From Ascarosepion bandense (taxonomy: Eukaryota > Mollusca > Cephalopoda > Sepiida > Sepiidae): DNA of 64,000 nucleotides. Where the stretch lies: assembly GCA_037127315.1 (NCBI GenBank), contig JBBBDQ010000419.1, forward strand, positions 6,547,501-6,611,500, read 5' to 3'. How positions within the stretch are numbered: position 1 is the first letter of the stretch; each line of letters starts with the position of its first letter. Positions 44,178-55,210 of the stretch are shown here, piece by piece. Position numbers and translations under genes: made by a program. A model generated the notes under the pieces. That model was not told the DNA's origin. It made no database searches and saw only the letters and a list, made by a program, of their open reading frames with translations.

Positions 44178-45394
44178 CGAATCGTCGCCTTAGATATCTC
44201 TAAAGCATTCGACAGAGTATGGCATGCCAGTCTTCTACGGAAACTGCGAAGCTGTGGCATAACTGGACTTTTGTTGGACTTAATCAGGTCATTCCTCTCT
44301 AACCGCACACTGAAGGTGGTATTAATCGGACATGCCTCCCAGAACTACCCTACAAACGCGGGTGTACCCCAAGGTTCTATCCTAGGTCCTACGCTCTTTC
44401 TAATGTATATCAATGCTCTCCCCGACGCCATAAGATCACAAGTAGGCATGTACGCCGATGATGCCACAGTTTACTCTCGCTTCGATCAAAAATCTGGTGT
44501 TGGTGACAAAGCGAACCTCGCTGCCGAGCTTGAGAAGGACCTCCAATCCGTGGTGGATTGGGGGTAAGAAATGGCTCGTAAAATTCAATTCTTCCAAAAC
44601 GAAGCTGCTGTCAATTAACCACCACAGACAACCACACCTCCTTCCCATTAGCATGGAACAGGCTTGCCTCCCAGAGAGTAAATCACTACGCCTGCTTGGC
44701 CTAACACTCTCAGCGGACCTCAAGTGGAATGACTACGTCGAATCCATTGCTAAATCCGCAGCTATGAAAGTCGGCTCTCTGTGCAGGGCCCGGAAATTCT
44801 TTCCGCCGGAATCTATCCTGCAATTATATAAATCCACCATCCGCCCGTGTATTGAGTACTGCTGCCACATCTGGTCGGGTGCCCCTTCTATTCTCCTCGG
44901 GGTTCTTGACAAAATACAGCGAAGAATCTGTAATGTGATTGATACCGACTTGGCTGACCGCCTGCAGTATCTCTCTCACCTTCTATAAATACTTTCATGG
45001 CTATTGTTCTTACGAACTTAAATCTCTGGTGCCCCCTAGATGTGAATTTGCACGAGATACTAGATTGGCAACTAGGTCCCACCCTTTTACAGTGAAACCG
45101 ATGAAATGTAACCGCAATTTCTACTCCAACAGCTTCTTTCCTCGCACTTCCTGCCTGTGGAATTCCCTACCGCATGCTTGCTTTCCCGACGGCTACAACC
45201 TCCAGGAGTTTAAATGTAAGGTCAATAGACACCTCCTAACACACTAACTCACACCCACTCTCTCCAACTCTCTCCCTATGTACATCCTAAGTCGTCTATT
45301 ACCCTCCTTCTGACATTTCCCATACCCAATCCCTCTATGTAACCCCCTGCGCTATAGTGGCAGTGGAATGCCTTGCTTGGGGTGACACGATTAA
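44178..45394 (+). pseudogene. Jockey-like LINE, best-preserved copy
   Basis: Covers palm to 3' terminus. LDISKAFDRVWHASLL (motif A) is followed by SNRTLKVVLIGHAS, NAGVPQGSILGPTLFLMYIN (motif B), VGMYADDATVYSR (motif C), WLVKFNSSKTKLLSINHH, LKWNDYVESIAKSAAMKVG, SLCRARKFFPPESILQLYKS, CIEYCCHIWSGAPSILLGVL, and C-terminal SCLWNSLPHACFPDGYNLQE, ending RHLLTH before the stop near 45247. One frameshift near 44567 and one near 44980 split it into three frames. Catalytic motifs B and C look intact, so it is a fairly young copy. The 3' UTR ends GCCTTGCTTGGGGTGACACG, ATTAAAAA. The endonuclease half is absent (5' truncation). Confidence 0.9.
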
Positions 45395-45449
45395 AAATAT
45401 ATATATATATATATACAAATTCTATACTATCTATCTATCTATCTATCTA

Positions 45450-45486
<37 letters not shown>

Positions 45487-45589
45487 TAATTACTTAGTTT
45501 TTGGTCATAATAAAATTAGACTAGTGCATATTTGTATTAAAATGTGTTCAATACAATTATATTGTAGAACTTTTGAATATTTTCCATTA

Positions 45590-45676
45590 GTAAACGAGTT
45601 ATTACGCGACCTAGGTTGCAAATCGCCTGAAGACACCACTCATAGTAGAAACCTAGGTCGCGTAATAACTCGTTTA
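45590..45676. repeat. 27-bp perfect hairpin with hammerhead-like loop
   Basis: 45591-45617 and 45650-45676 are perfect reverse complements (arm begins TAAACGAGTTATTACGCG). The 32-base loop contains CTGAAGA and is followed by GAAAC, in hammerhead order, but I see no good stem II. Short reverse and forward frames across it are shadows. Confidence 0.8.
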
Positions 45677-45758
45677 CAAATGAAATATATGGTAGACTTT
45701 GAAAAACAGTAGCTACTCTAGCATTTACGCATCGTTCATTCAACAATCGGATGTTTAA

Positions 45759-45802
45759 CCGTACTGATAAGCTGTGATACAGCGAACCAGATCTGTCTGC
45801 GG
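45759..45802 (+). ncRNA. Hammerhead-ribozyme-like motif
   Basis: Stem I CCGTA (45759-45763) pairs with TGCGG (45798-45802), including one G-T wobble. Core CTGATAA (45764-45770), stem II GCTGT-GAT-ACAGC (45771-45783) perfect, GAAC, short stem III CAG/CTG, and the cleavage triplet GTC (45795-45797) directly before stem I. Two core changes (CTGATGA to CTGATAA, GAAA to GAAC) would be expected to weaken or abolish cleavage. A related motif is at 55211-55288. Confidence 0.6.
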
Positions 45803-45804
45803 AT

Positions 45805-45809
<5 letters not shown>

Positions 45810-45843
<34 letters not shown>

Positions 45844-46545
45844 AGGAAGTTAAATATGAGCACACACGGTATGTTTATACGCGTGATCCTGTACACTTGA
45901 ACCTCACTAACTCCTTCCACGCTTTAGGAATTTTCATAAGTATTTTAAAAAGATCCATAGTCCTATATTGGATACAGCTGGAAAGTGCAAACACTTGGAC
46001 ATTATGCGGGACCACAAAGACTTCCGGTTGGTTGTGTGCGAACAACGCATTCTAACCAGCTGTAAGGTGGGGGAAAAACAGGCAACATGGGGCTCAGAAA
46101 ACAGACCTTCCCTTTTTTAATGCATATTCATAGAATGTACAGTCTCTTTTCTTTCATTTTTAATCTTTATTTATTTTTCGTCAGGGTTATGATTGATTGA
46201 ATATTAATAACAGTAAAAAATAAAAGCAAATAGGAATGGCATTTTTTTCTTTTCCTCTAAAAGTGTAATTATTGTCGTTATAGTCATAATATTTATACAA
46301 GACAAGTTCTTTTTCTTTTATTCTCGCAGTCTTTCACGTTGTAATTGTTATGTTTTCCTCCTTGTAAGATATGTATTCGTTGAGGATATAGCAGTGAAGA
46401 CATGATGATCTGGGAAAATAAGAAATGGCGGCTGGAAGTCGTTAATAGAATTTGTGTTTGTGTTGCCGTAAGATGTGGATCAGAATGAGGATATTGGTTG
46501 TCTTAAAATTTCAAGGAAAGATTAATGATATATGTATTGAAAACC
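45810..46545. other. No recognised gene
   Basis: (AT)n 45808-45840, then AT-rich sequence. 46434-46510 repeats 42765-42840. Confidence 0.45.
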
Positions 46546-46546
46546 A

Positions 46547-46549
<3 letters not shown>

Positions 46550-46598
<49 letters not shown>
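46550..46598. repeat. (GA)n microsatellite
   Basis: About 23 GA units. Confidence 0.98.
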
Positions 46599-46600
<2 letters not shown>

Positions 46601-46689
46601 CAGGCATGAAAAAAAGAAAGAATGAAAGAAAGAAAAGAAAAGGAAGGAAAAAAACTAAGAAATTTGTGGGCAGAGAGGACAGATACGAT

Positions 46690-46765
46690 AGATAGATATA
46701 TAGCTTGAAACGAACAGAGTGAAATAGATCAAAACGAGTAGACTGTGATAGATAGAAATAAACAG

Positions 46766-46822
<57 letters not shown>

Positions 46823-46941
46823 TGAACAGACTGGTAGATATATAGATATGAACAGACTCAGATAGATAGATAGATAGAGAGATAGATAGATAGCTTGAAA
46901 CGAACAGAGTGAAATAGATCAAAATGAGTAGAAATAAACAG

Positions 46942-46999
<58 letters not shown>

Positions 47000-47000
47000 A
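46690..47000. repeat. (GATA)n array with GAACAGACT spacers
   Basis: Reverse-orientation counterpart of the ATCT arrays. The blocks TAGCTTGAAACGAACAGAGT and ATGAACAGACT occur between GATA runs, and a block of about 110 bp is duplicated within the array (46700-46760 and 46889-46935). Reverse-strand YLS frames are artefacts. Confidence 0.95.
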
Positions 47001-47500
47001 TAAAAGAGACTGAAATAGATAGAAAGATAGAAAGACAGAAATAAGAAAACTGAAATAGGAAGGAAGGAAGAAAGGAAGGAAGAAAGGAAGGATTGATTGT
47101 GAAAGAGTATGGAAGCGGAAATGTGTTGCATGAATAGAAAGTGCAAAAACATTTATATCCGGCCTCGTGTTTTTGGTTGGTGTGAAGAGATGACACGTTT
47201 GTTTCATTGCTAAAGAGGAAAAGATGAAAATGTTTCATTATTCTTTTTTTGGTAACTTAGGAAAAGGCGGAGAAAGGATTTATTTGAAAAAAAAAAAAGA
47301 AAAAAAAAAGAAAAAAAAGCAAACTAAAAAGCAGTACGATTATTATTAATCTTACATATCAGTTCATATAATAAGTTATTCAAAAGTTTCTGTATATCTC
47401 CCCATTAAAATATTTATTTACTAGAAAATATCAATTCTTTTGTTTCCATCGAAGTGATATCCTTATATACAACATCCTAAATTCTTTTGTCAAATATATA
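47001..47500. other. Low-complexity, nothing recognised
   Basis: GAAA/GGAA-rich at 47020-47090 and an A tract at 47287-47320. Nothing else. Confidence 0.5.
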
Positions 47501-47506
47501 TATATA

Positions 47507-48109
47507 CTAGCTGTGTAGCCTGGCGTTGCTCGGGTGTAATGAAAGCTTTAATACTAATCCATTGTCCTGGAGCTCAGACTCTTCGGACGTTGGCACGAAA
47601 GATTAAAAAGCAATAGTTGTTTCCAGTTAAAGCGAAATGGATGTAAGTCAAATTTTGATTTCCTGGTATCAAATACTGAATTTTGAAGGCACTGAGTAAA
47701 TGGTATCATGACTGAGACTAAGAACTACAATTATACCTACTTAGAGCCAAACCCGAACCAAAAACTAAAATAAAAGTGCTGAAAAATAGACATACAGGAA
47801 AATAAACAGACACACACACACAAACATCTTGCCTTTTGTATATATATATTATCGATTTTCTGCACTATTGTAAGAACTGCAAACTTGAAACTTCTGAATA
47901 TTGTTTCTTATGTCTTTGTCTATGAGTGTATCAAATTTGATTAAAATCGGACCACTCCTTCTATAACCCGATGTTTCCGATTATCGATTTTCGATATTTA
48001 TCGGGGCTACCTCGACAAAACTTAGCTAAGAACACTCGCAGACGCTTATAGTACAACTGTGCAAATTTTCAAGAAAATTGGTTCAGCCGTTTCGGAGTCT
48101 ATAGGTAAC

Positions 48110-48166
<57 letters not shown>

Positions 48167-48190
48167 GTTCCATTGATAAATAAGTTTAGA
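47507..48190 (-). mobile_element. Helitron, non-autonomous, longest copy
   Basis: A 684-bp element on the reverse strand. It starts TCTAAACTTATTTATCAATG at 48190, preceded by A, and ends CTAG at 47507-47510, followed by T, so the insertion is between A and T with no duplication. It shares the AACGGCTGAACCAATTTTCT region and (GT)n with 34042-34545 and has about 180 bp more in its 3' half, the part also present at 2748. Non-coding. Confidence 0.85.
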
Positions 48191-48419
48191 TGTTTTTTGC
48201 TGCAAAATGTTACAGATGTTGTAAGTGAAATATGCACAGTAACTGTTCGTTTTTCGTAAGCACACGGTTTTTTTGACTGGCACCAACCATCAAAGAGAAA
48301 AGCCAATTCGATGGCAATCTATCTGTATGTGAGTATTGCCTGGTAAAGTACAGAAACTCAACGTGGCATCGATACCGGAAATGTTTGCAAGACATTTGCA
48401 AAACCATATAATCTTGATA
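48191..48419. other. Unrecognised
   Basis: Short frames on both strands without known motifs. Confidence 0.4.
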
Positions 48420-48840
48420 ACTGTCTCGTCTACAAATATTTTCACGGCTTTTGCTCCGACCCTTTTTAAGTCAAAACTGTCAAATGTAACCGTCACTTCT
48501 ACTTTATAACTTTCTTTTCTCGCACTTCCCAGCTGTGAACCTCCCTTCCGTATACTTGCATCCATGATAGCTAAAATCTTGAAGAGTGTAAGTGCAACGT
48601 CAATTCTCATTTCTTATCTCCTTGATTTTCCTCTTTCTCATTCTTTCCTCGACATCTCCTGAATCTTGTTCTTTTTTGCTCCACTCTCACGTAATTCTTC
48701 TCACACTAATATTCCCATTCTTCACTTATCCATTCTCCGACACCTCTGTAACTTGTTCCTCTCATGTAACTCCCTGCGCACCAGTGGTAGTACTGCCTTG
48801 TTTGAGGTTTGAGGTTTGGGGTGAAATGATTATAAAAAAA
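48420..48840 (+). pseudogene. Jockey-like LINE 3' end
   Basis: Begins near the YKYFHGFCSDEL segment (deduced YFHGFCSD-type reading), carries TGTGAACCTCCCTTCCGTAT and AAGAGTGTAAGTGCAACGTC, the pyrimidine-rich 3' UTR, and ends GTGGTAGTACTGCC, a duplicated TGAGGTTTGAGGTTT, GGGGTGAAATGATTATAAAA. No open frame. Sister of 35640-35995. Confidence 0.7.
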
Positions 48841-48849
48841 TATTTGTAG

Positions 48850-48990
48850 GCACAGGCACACAATGTTATGGACGAATAGACGTCTCTTCTATGTCCCATA
48901 AATGATCAATTGTTTTTATGTCGGGCGAACGCGGTGACCACAATTCGTCGGTATTCTCCAAAATGCATCTCGCATCAATTATGTGGAAAC
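48850..48990 (-). pseudogene. Tc1-like transposase scrap
   Basis: The reverse frame reads ELWSPRSPDIKTIDHLWDIE, the W-P-RSPDLNPIE-LWD signature region of Tc1-type transposases, then ends. Only about 45 codons survive. Confidence 0.6.
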
Positions 48991-49159
48991 TGGACACAGT
49001 CATGGCCCAGTGTTATGTTTAAATAATCTATTGTTTTGTAGGTACATGGAATTAATGGTTGGGCGCAAGTGATTAAGAAGCAGTACAAATTAGAGGTCAC
49101 TAGTTAATGGCATGTTTAGGCGGACAAGCGGACCCAAACTATACTATGTAATCATATTC

Positions 49160-49330
49160 CGCACTAGCAGAGAACCATGACGAAACCTACATGATGTCTT
49201 GCAGTTGAAGTCAAGGGTATTAACGGGTCTGAGCCAACATAGCCCGCACCAATGGAGAACCATGACCAACCTAAACTGTCTCTGACTGATAACTGTGGTT
49301 AATAGCATCAATGGGTCTGTGGAATCTTAT
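49160..49330. repeat. Two tandem ~87-bp units
   Basis: GAGAACCATGACGAAACCTA and GAGAACCATGACCAACCTAA start two similar units, each ending in GGGTCTG. A third related unit (ATGATCAACCTACATGGTAC, ending ACTGGTCAGC) lies at 50262-50345, across the LINE insertion. Confidence 0.5.
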
Positions 49331-49484
49331 TTTGAAATCAATTTACGGTAAGTAAATCAATAATGCCATTCATATTCAAAGGGGTACTAGAAGTGAAATG
49401 GAATACAAAAAAAAAAAAAAAAGAATTTAGAAGGAATAGAAAATCCATTGCTAAACAGGAATTTTTTTTTTTTTTTTTATAAGC

Positions 49485-50250
49485 GTTTCACCTCGAGCAA
49501 GGCATGTCACTGCCACCACTGTGCAGGGGGCTACGTAGAGTGGAGAAAGGCTGATTAAATATAGGAAATGACAGAGGGTGGGTGATAGGCGGGTAAGGAT
49601 ACCGAGAATGAGGGTTGGGTAGATGAGAGTGTTGTGAGAATAGTTGGGACTTAGTGTGATAGAAGGTGTCTATTGACCCTACATTTAAACACCTGGAGAT
49701 TGTAACTGTCGGGAAAGCAGACTTGCGGAAGGGAGTTCCACAGGCGGGAAGCGCGAGAAAAGAAGTTGTTGGAGTAGAATTTACGGTTACATCTTATTTG
49801 TTTAACTGTAAAAGGGTGGGACCTAGTTGCTAATCTAGTATCTCGTGTAAATTCGTGCTTAGGCGGCACCAGTGATCTAAGCTCATCGGAGCAGAAACCA
49901 TGAAAGTACTTGTAGAAGAGGCACAGGGAAGCCACATCACGCCGGTGTGAGAGCGGCTGCAGCGGGTCTGCCAAGTCAGTATCAACCACGTTACAGATCC
50001 TCCTTTGTATTTTGTCAAGAAGCCCAAGGAGAGCAGCTGGGACACCCGACCAGATATAGCAGCAATATTCAATACACGGGCGGATGGTGGATTTGTATAT
50101 GTGCAGAATAGATTCAGGTGGGAAAAATTTCCGGGCCCTGCACAGGGAGCCCACTTTCATAGCAGCAGATTTGGCAATGGATTCAATATAGTCATTCCAT
50201 TTGAGGTCTATGAAGGTCGTGAACTGGGTGATAGCGAATCTATCCATTCT
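49485..50250 (-). pseudogene. Jockey-like LINE, thumb to 3' end
   Basis: A nearly clean reverse frame (49651-50247): LKWNDYIESIAKSAAMKVGS, CIEYCCYIWSGVPAALLGLL, VVDTDLADPLQPLSHRRD, SDELRSLVPPKHEFTRDTRL and SRLWNSLPQVCFPDSYNLQV, ending RHLLSH. Then a 3' UTR to the terminus at about 49490 (complement of TTGCTCGAGGTGAAACGC), preceded on the top strand by a T tract (the A tail). This C-terminal third is the best preserved of the family with an uninterrupted frame of 198 codons. The RT catalytic core is absent by 5' truncation at 50250. Confidence 0.9.
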
Positions 50251-50345
50251 TACTGGAAATTATCTACTAATCGGGACGCATGATCAACCTACATGGTACC
50301 TTGTTGGCAACTGGAGTCAATTATATTAACTGGTCAGCGCCATCC

Positions 50346-50908
50346 TAACCTAAACATTGACATAATTTAGAAAGAACTGGAACCGTGATTTTCGGACAAC
50401 GCCAAAAATGTCCAGTCTTTTTGGTCCAGTTAACCAGGTCAGAAGCATAGGCGAGGCGTTGTTTTCAATGTTGAAATATTAACAGCAGAACCTTCTTTCA
50501 TATTTTGATCTTATTCACTGAATTTGTAAAATGGAAATTTAATTTGTAAAAAAGAATTAAATTTGATTTTAATGTGACTAATAATTTCAGTTTTAGAATT
50601 CGTTAATAGATAATGAATCGCACAAGTTTTTTCCTGTTAGATTTCCGTATATGAAGATTATATATTCTTAGTTATTTTATCTTGTTTGTAATTTGCGTGA
50701 ATCTGAATACGAAAATACATATTAATAATCAAAGTTATTTGCTTGATACACTCCTCAAAATCAGTACAGATGTCAGTGACTGGAACGGGTTGAAAAAAAA
50801 AATCACCAGATGTGTTGAATAGCAAGATATATATGTGGGATTAGCAGACACGTTTCATAACATTAAATTATTATTCCTGATCGGGTTGATAATTTTCAAC
50901 ACTCCCAA
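50346..50908. other. AT-rich, nothing recognised
   Basis: No repeat relative or convincing frame. Confidence 0.5.
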
Positions 50909-50910
50909 AG

Positions 50911-50957
<47 letters not shown>

Positions 50958-50970
50958 CAGTCTGCTCATT

Positions 50971-51029
<59 letters not shown>

Positions 51030-51038
51030 CAGTCTGTT

Positions 51039-51089
<51 letters not shown>

Positions 51090-51091
51090 CA

Positions 51092-51133
<42 letters not shown>
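50909..51133. repeat. (TTTC)n then (ATCT)n with CAGTCTG spacers
   Basis: (TTTC)n 50909-50957, then ATCT runs separated by CAGTCTGCTCATT, CAGTCTGTT and CAATCT. Confidence 0.97.
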
Positions 51134-51975
51134 GACCTCTAATGTTTGAAGTAAGCAAAAATGTCTATCGCACATTTTCGCTCTGACAATGTCAACATAA
51201 CATTAATAATTCGAAAATTAATCATTTAACTGGGTTTCTATAGAAACCTGATACAGAATATTAACAGATTCATGCTTCGAGGTTCGAAAACGTACATTTT
51301 GGTTTTCTCGCAGACAAATTGGAGTGTTGGCCTTTGTTAAAGATGAACATCATTCACAGTCTTCTGAGTGAATGAAAATCGATACATAAGCTCTTAAAAT
51401 TAGAAGTTAACCACCGGATTTTACCATTGTTTAGCAAAAATATTTTTACTAAGTTTTTATACATTATGTTTTGTATTAAAAATCAGGAAAATAATTTATC
51501 AGGAATGAGTTCGTTCTGTAGTGAGAGTATAATATTGTTATATGCATATTATATGTAAAGATATATTATATGTAAAGATTTAATAAAGAAATCCATTGTT
51601 TTACCACAGAAATGCATGAGAAATAATCTAACAGAAAAACTGTCATGAAAATCAGATAAAAATGTATTTTAAGAATGAATCAAATCTTTACAGAGACAAT
51701 AGGTCTATTGCATGCGTACTATATAACAATTTAATGTATATAGTTTTCTACATACAACGTGTGGAAGCACGTGTGATATATTTCTGTAGTTAAATTATTA
51801 GCACCATTTTTACTACAGTAATTTATTTTAAAATATTTAATGATAGAGGATAGTTAAACTGTATTTTCAAGAAATAGTATAAGCATTAACGAAAGAATAG
51901 ACCAGATATATGCAGAACATATAATTAGCAGAAATATGCATTGCTAATAATTTGTCTCTATTGCTGAGATGAGGT
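51134..51975. other. AT-rich, nothing recognised
   Basis: Short AT-rich frames only. A 23-bp duplication (ATATTATATGTAAAGAT) near 51545-51575. Confidence 0.5.
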
Positions 51976-51977
51976 AC

Positions 51978-52366
51978 ATTATTTACATTATTCGGACTAT
52001 TATCCTCATCTTGGTTGCGATTTGTACGACGTTTCGGCCATTGTACGCTCCAGCCTTCTTCAGATGCTAAGAATTTCGAACTGAACCCTTTATTACGATC
52101 ATTAGGGTATATCATTCTCATTCCTTGTGCGAAGCCTCTTTTTGTAGTCATTAATTATTTCTATCAGGGCCCAGTGGAACCTAGACGTTGGTTAGTTCCA
52201 GTGATTTGACCCAAAGAGTTGTGAGTTCAATCCCAGGCTACAACAGTGGTGAACAGGTAAGTCGGGTTAGATGGAGATAACTCATTGTCGTACAAAAACG
52301 AAACGTACGAAAGGTCGTACGAAATGGCAACCAACATGAGGACAAGAGTCCGAATTATGTAAATAG
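51978..52366. mobile_element. Foldback element, family A (long, tRNA-like interior)
   Basis: Inverted termini from ATTATTTACATTATTCGGAC to GTCCGAATTATGTAAATA. The left arm on the reverse strand carries CTGAAGA, a GGCT/GGCC-type stem and GAAACGTCG. The right arm is altered (GAAACGTACGAAAGGTCGTA). The interior at about 52180-52240 reads TTGGTTAGTTCCAGTGA then GAGTTCAATCCCAGG, like tRNA A and B boxes. Confidence 0.7.
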
Positions 52367-52375
52367 TGCTAATAT

Positions 52376-53049
52376 TTTACTATAGATATTCATTATAAAT
52401 GACTTAATGGTAAAAACGGATATAAAATAAAAATGAAACGTAATTTTAGGAATTATGAAAAGCGTTATTGAAAGATTGCTATAGAAATGTCATAGTAATA
52501 CAATCTGTATAAAAACAAGATACGAATACATTTTCAGGAATAAAAAATGTGTTATCAAATGTATAGCATATAATAACACTATGTTTAACAAAATAATTCA
52601 TGGCTAATGATTCAATTACAGAAATATATTTAAATATTACAAATATTTAATAAAACTGCTTTGAAAATCAAACTGAAATGTTTTGGTAGGAAGTAATGAA
52701 AATCTTATTGAGAGAAAAGCTTATATTTATAACACAGCATTATTTATAATACAGCAGAAGTACCTTCCACATATATCTCCAAGAGTAAGAGGTATATCCT
52801 AGAGGTATACATGGGAGATATTTCTTTCGCGCCCTGTTTTAAATAATTACCCTTGAAAGGCATTGCGAAAGTTTTTATTTTATTTTATTTTGTTTTATTT
52901 ATTTATTTAGTTAGTTATTTATTTATAGGAATGCCTAGGAAATCCGTAAAAATTGGATTGTCACGCGTCAGGATAAAAGTGTTATTGACAGAAAAAGCGT
53001 TTAATGTGGCATAGGTAATTGAAGCTTACCAAAGTTCAATCAGTTAATG
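52376..53049. other. AT-rich, nothing recognised
   Basis: TTTA-rich tract at 52880-52925, otherwise unremarkable. Confidence 0.5.
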
Positions 53050-53835
53050 ATTAAGTTTGAGTTTGAGGTTGAGTTTTGTTTAACGCATATCCGCGTCTGT
53101 GGGTTATTTAATGCCCAAAAGGTGGGGTTTTAAGGTACATTTTTTAATGTCCGGTTATAGTGAGAAGGTTGATTTAGTCAGATTGACTTTGAGTTTGAGT
53201 TTTGTTAAACGTCATATCAACCTCTGTGGGTTATTTAATGCCAAAAATGTGGGGTTTCAACGTACATTTTTAATGTCCGGTTATAGTGAGAAGGTTGATT
53301 TATTCAGTTTGTGTTTGATTTTTACTTTTGTTTAACGCCATATCAACCTCTGTGTGTCATTTATTGCCAAAAAGTTGGGGTTTTAAGGTATTTTTTATAA
53401 TGTTTGGTTATCGTGAAAATGTTGATTTAGTCACAATTTAACAAAAATTTCGTTTTTATTCTATGTTTTAGAAAACTGAAAATGTCTTATAGTTTTGTAT
53501 TCAAGAATTTTTTAAAAATTTGTTATGGTAATAAGTTTTCTTCAAAAATATATTATTAGTAATATTTTTCCTTCAAAAACTTTTATTTTCTATAAAAGTT
53601 GTTTTTTATGTATATCTTTCCAGAAAATTGTATTTTTATACTTTGATAGTGTTTGACTCCAGTTTGGGAGGGTAACTATTTGCCAATAGGTGGGACCCTA
53701 ACAGGTGCTACCACTTCGTGTCAGTGTGGACCTGGGAACAACAGCAACTAAGAGGTGGTTCCACGCTCCTCACAACCTCCCAATTAAAGGCCTTGCTGCC
53801 GGATGCAGTTTACCGTCTTACCTAGTACCTAATGA
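53050..53835 (+). repeat. Dispersed repeat G, longest copy with tandem ~126-bp units
   Basis: Three tandem units of about 126 bp (starts near 53057, 53183, 53309), each with ACCTCTGTGGGTTATTTAAT-type and TTATAGTGAGAAGGTTGATT-type sequence. The first two are most alike. They are followed by the common part: ~30-bp subrepeats, TTTTTATACTTTGATAGTG, AAGAGGTGGTTCCACG. The copy at 15385 has only one such unit. Confidence 0.75.
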
Positions 53836-54084
53836 TTAAGAAGTGAATCCAATCACTTAATGGTAAAACGGGCTTCAACCCGAAGCATTTTAATCCTTAA
53901 ACAGTGCTCAAATTTTACACGAACATTCTCTGCACAATAGAGTTGTGCATTCTTAGCACCAAATTGTCACCATTTCTCCACTCTTTCTTCTTCGAAAAGT
54001 ATGCCTATAGACTTAGCTCATTTTTTGGCGCGTTCTTTCAACTTTATTTGCAGACATGCAAATATACAGGTGGTATAATGTCTC

Positions 54085-54215
54085 GGGATATGAAATCGAA
54101 GAACCGAGTTCAAATTTCAGTCGGGTTCCTTGCAATTTTTTTTACGCGCAATTACCCTTGGAAATTAAACGAATCTATCTGCTCCCTTGAGTTATGAGTT
54201 AAATAGTAAAAATTG
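54085..54215 (+). mobile_element. SINE-1, 5' fragment
   Basis: Head region GAAGAACCGAGTTCAAATTT, then GCGCAATTACCCTTGGAAAT and GGGTTAAATAG-like sequence. The 3' half is missing. Confidence 0.55.
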
Positions 54216-55204
54216 TATAAAAAAAATCATTGTCAATGTAAATTGTAAATACAGTATTCACTCTCAAAAATAGAAACGTTCTTACATTCAGAATATATTT
54301 CTGATTCCAGTGACTAACAAAGGGTTGATAAGCCGTAAAAACAAAACCAATCAATCAAGTATTCTAAGGCAAAGGCAAATGCTCTAAGACTTAACGTAAA
54401 TCCTAGCCAGTTAGTCATTTAGATTTAAATCATGAATGATGCACGTGTCCTTGGAAAAAAAAGTTAATTATAAATTGATGATATCCACTGATCTCCATCG
54501 AAATGTTAATTGAAACATTGATTGATGATAAGGGTTGTGCGAAAATATCTAGTTTTTCACACCCTCTAACTATTGCAGTTACTTCAGGAATAAGTTTAAA
54601 CACCGTTGATTTCTTTCAATACTGCTTTTCGTCTCCGTTTTTGGGCTTCTTGTATTTTTCGCTTAGGAATTTCGAAGTAAATGCAATAAAATCTGGATAT
54701 GCCAATGAACGTACAAGAATCACAAGTTCTTTTTGACGCTGTTATTTTTAACATTACCATTTTTTTCTTTTGCAACACATTTGAGAATATAACGTCTTTT
54801 CTGGTTTACGTTGCAATGTGAGAGACAGCTATAGTATGCACGAGAAACTATCCGATATGAGTCGCTAAATAAACAAATCACCAACGTTAACTTCTCCTGT
54901 GCTTCTTTTAAGGGTCACATAAAACTTCGGTGGCACTGTTTATAGTAAAGGTCCGTTTGATAGTGAATTAGATTTTCTTGATTACAGGGTACTGACATAA
55001 AACCCACACACAAATATATATATACTGATCACGAGTGCCCAATGAAGGATAATTCATAACACGTCAATCTAACAGACTTTTTTTCCTGCACGCTCGACAA
55101 AAATACTTTCGTTTCGCGGATCAATTAAACCGGATGCACCAAAATTATGTTCATTTATCTATTTATTAAACAGTTTGAAATTTATGTATTGGTATACATG
55201 CGAG
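54216..55204. other. No recognised gene
   Basis: A 77-codon forward frame (54503-54736) and its 60-codon reverse shadow have no recognisable motif. Otherwise AT-rich. Confidence 0.4.
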
Positions 55205-55210
55205 AAATAT

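Noticed and set aside
46503..47207. A 234-codon reverse frame, the longest in the window
   Set aside because: Made of GATA, GAAA and GA simple repeats; no domain and no conservation.
54503..54736. A 77-codon forward frame
   Set aside because: No motif, no repeat partner, AT-driven composition, and a comparable reverse frame overlaps it.
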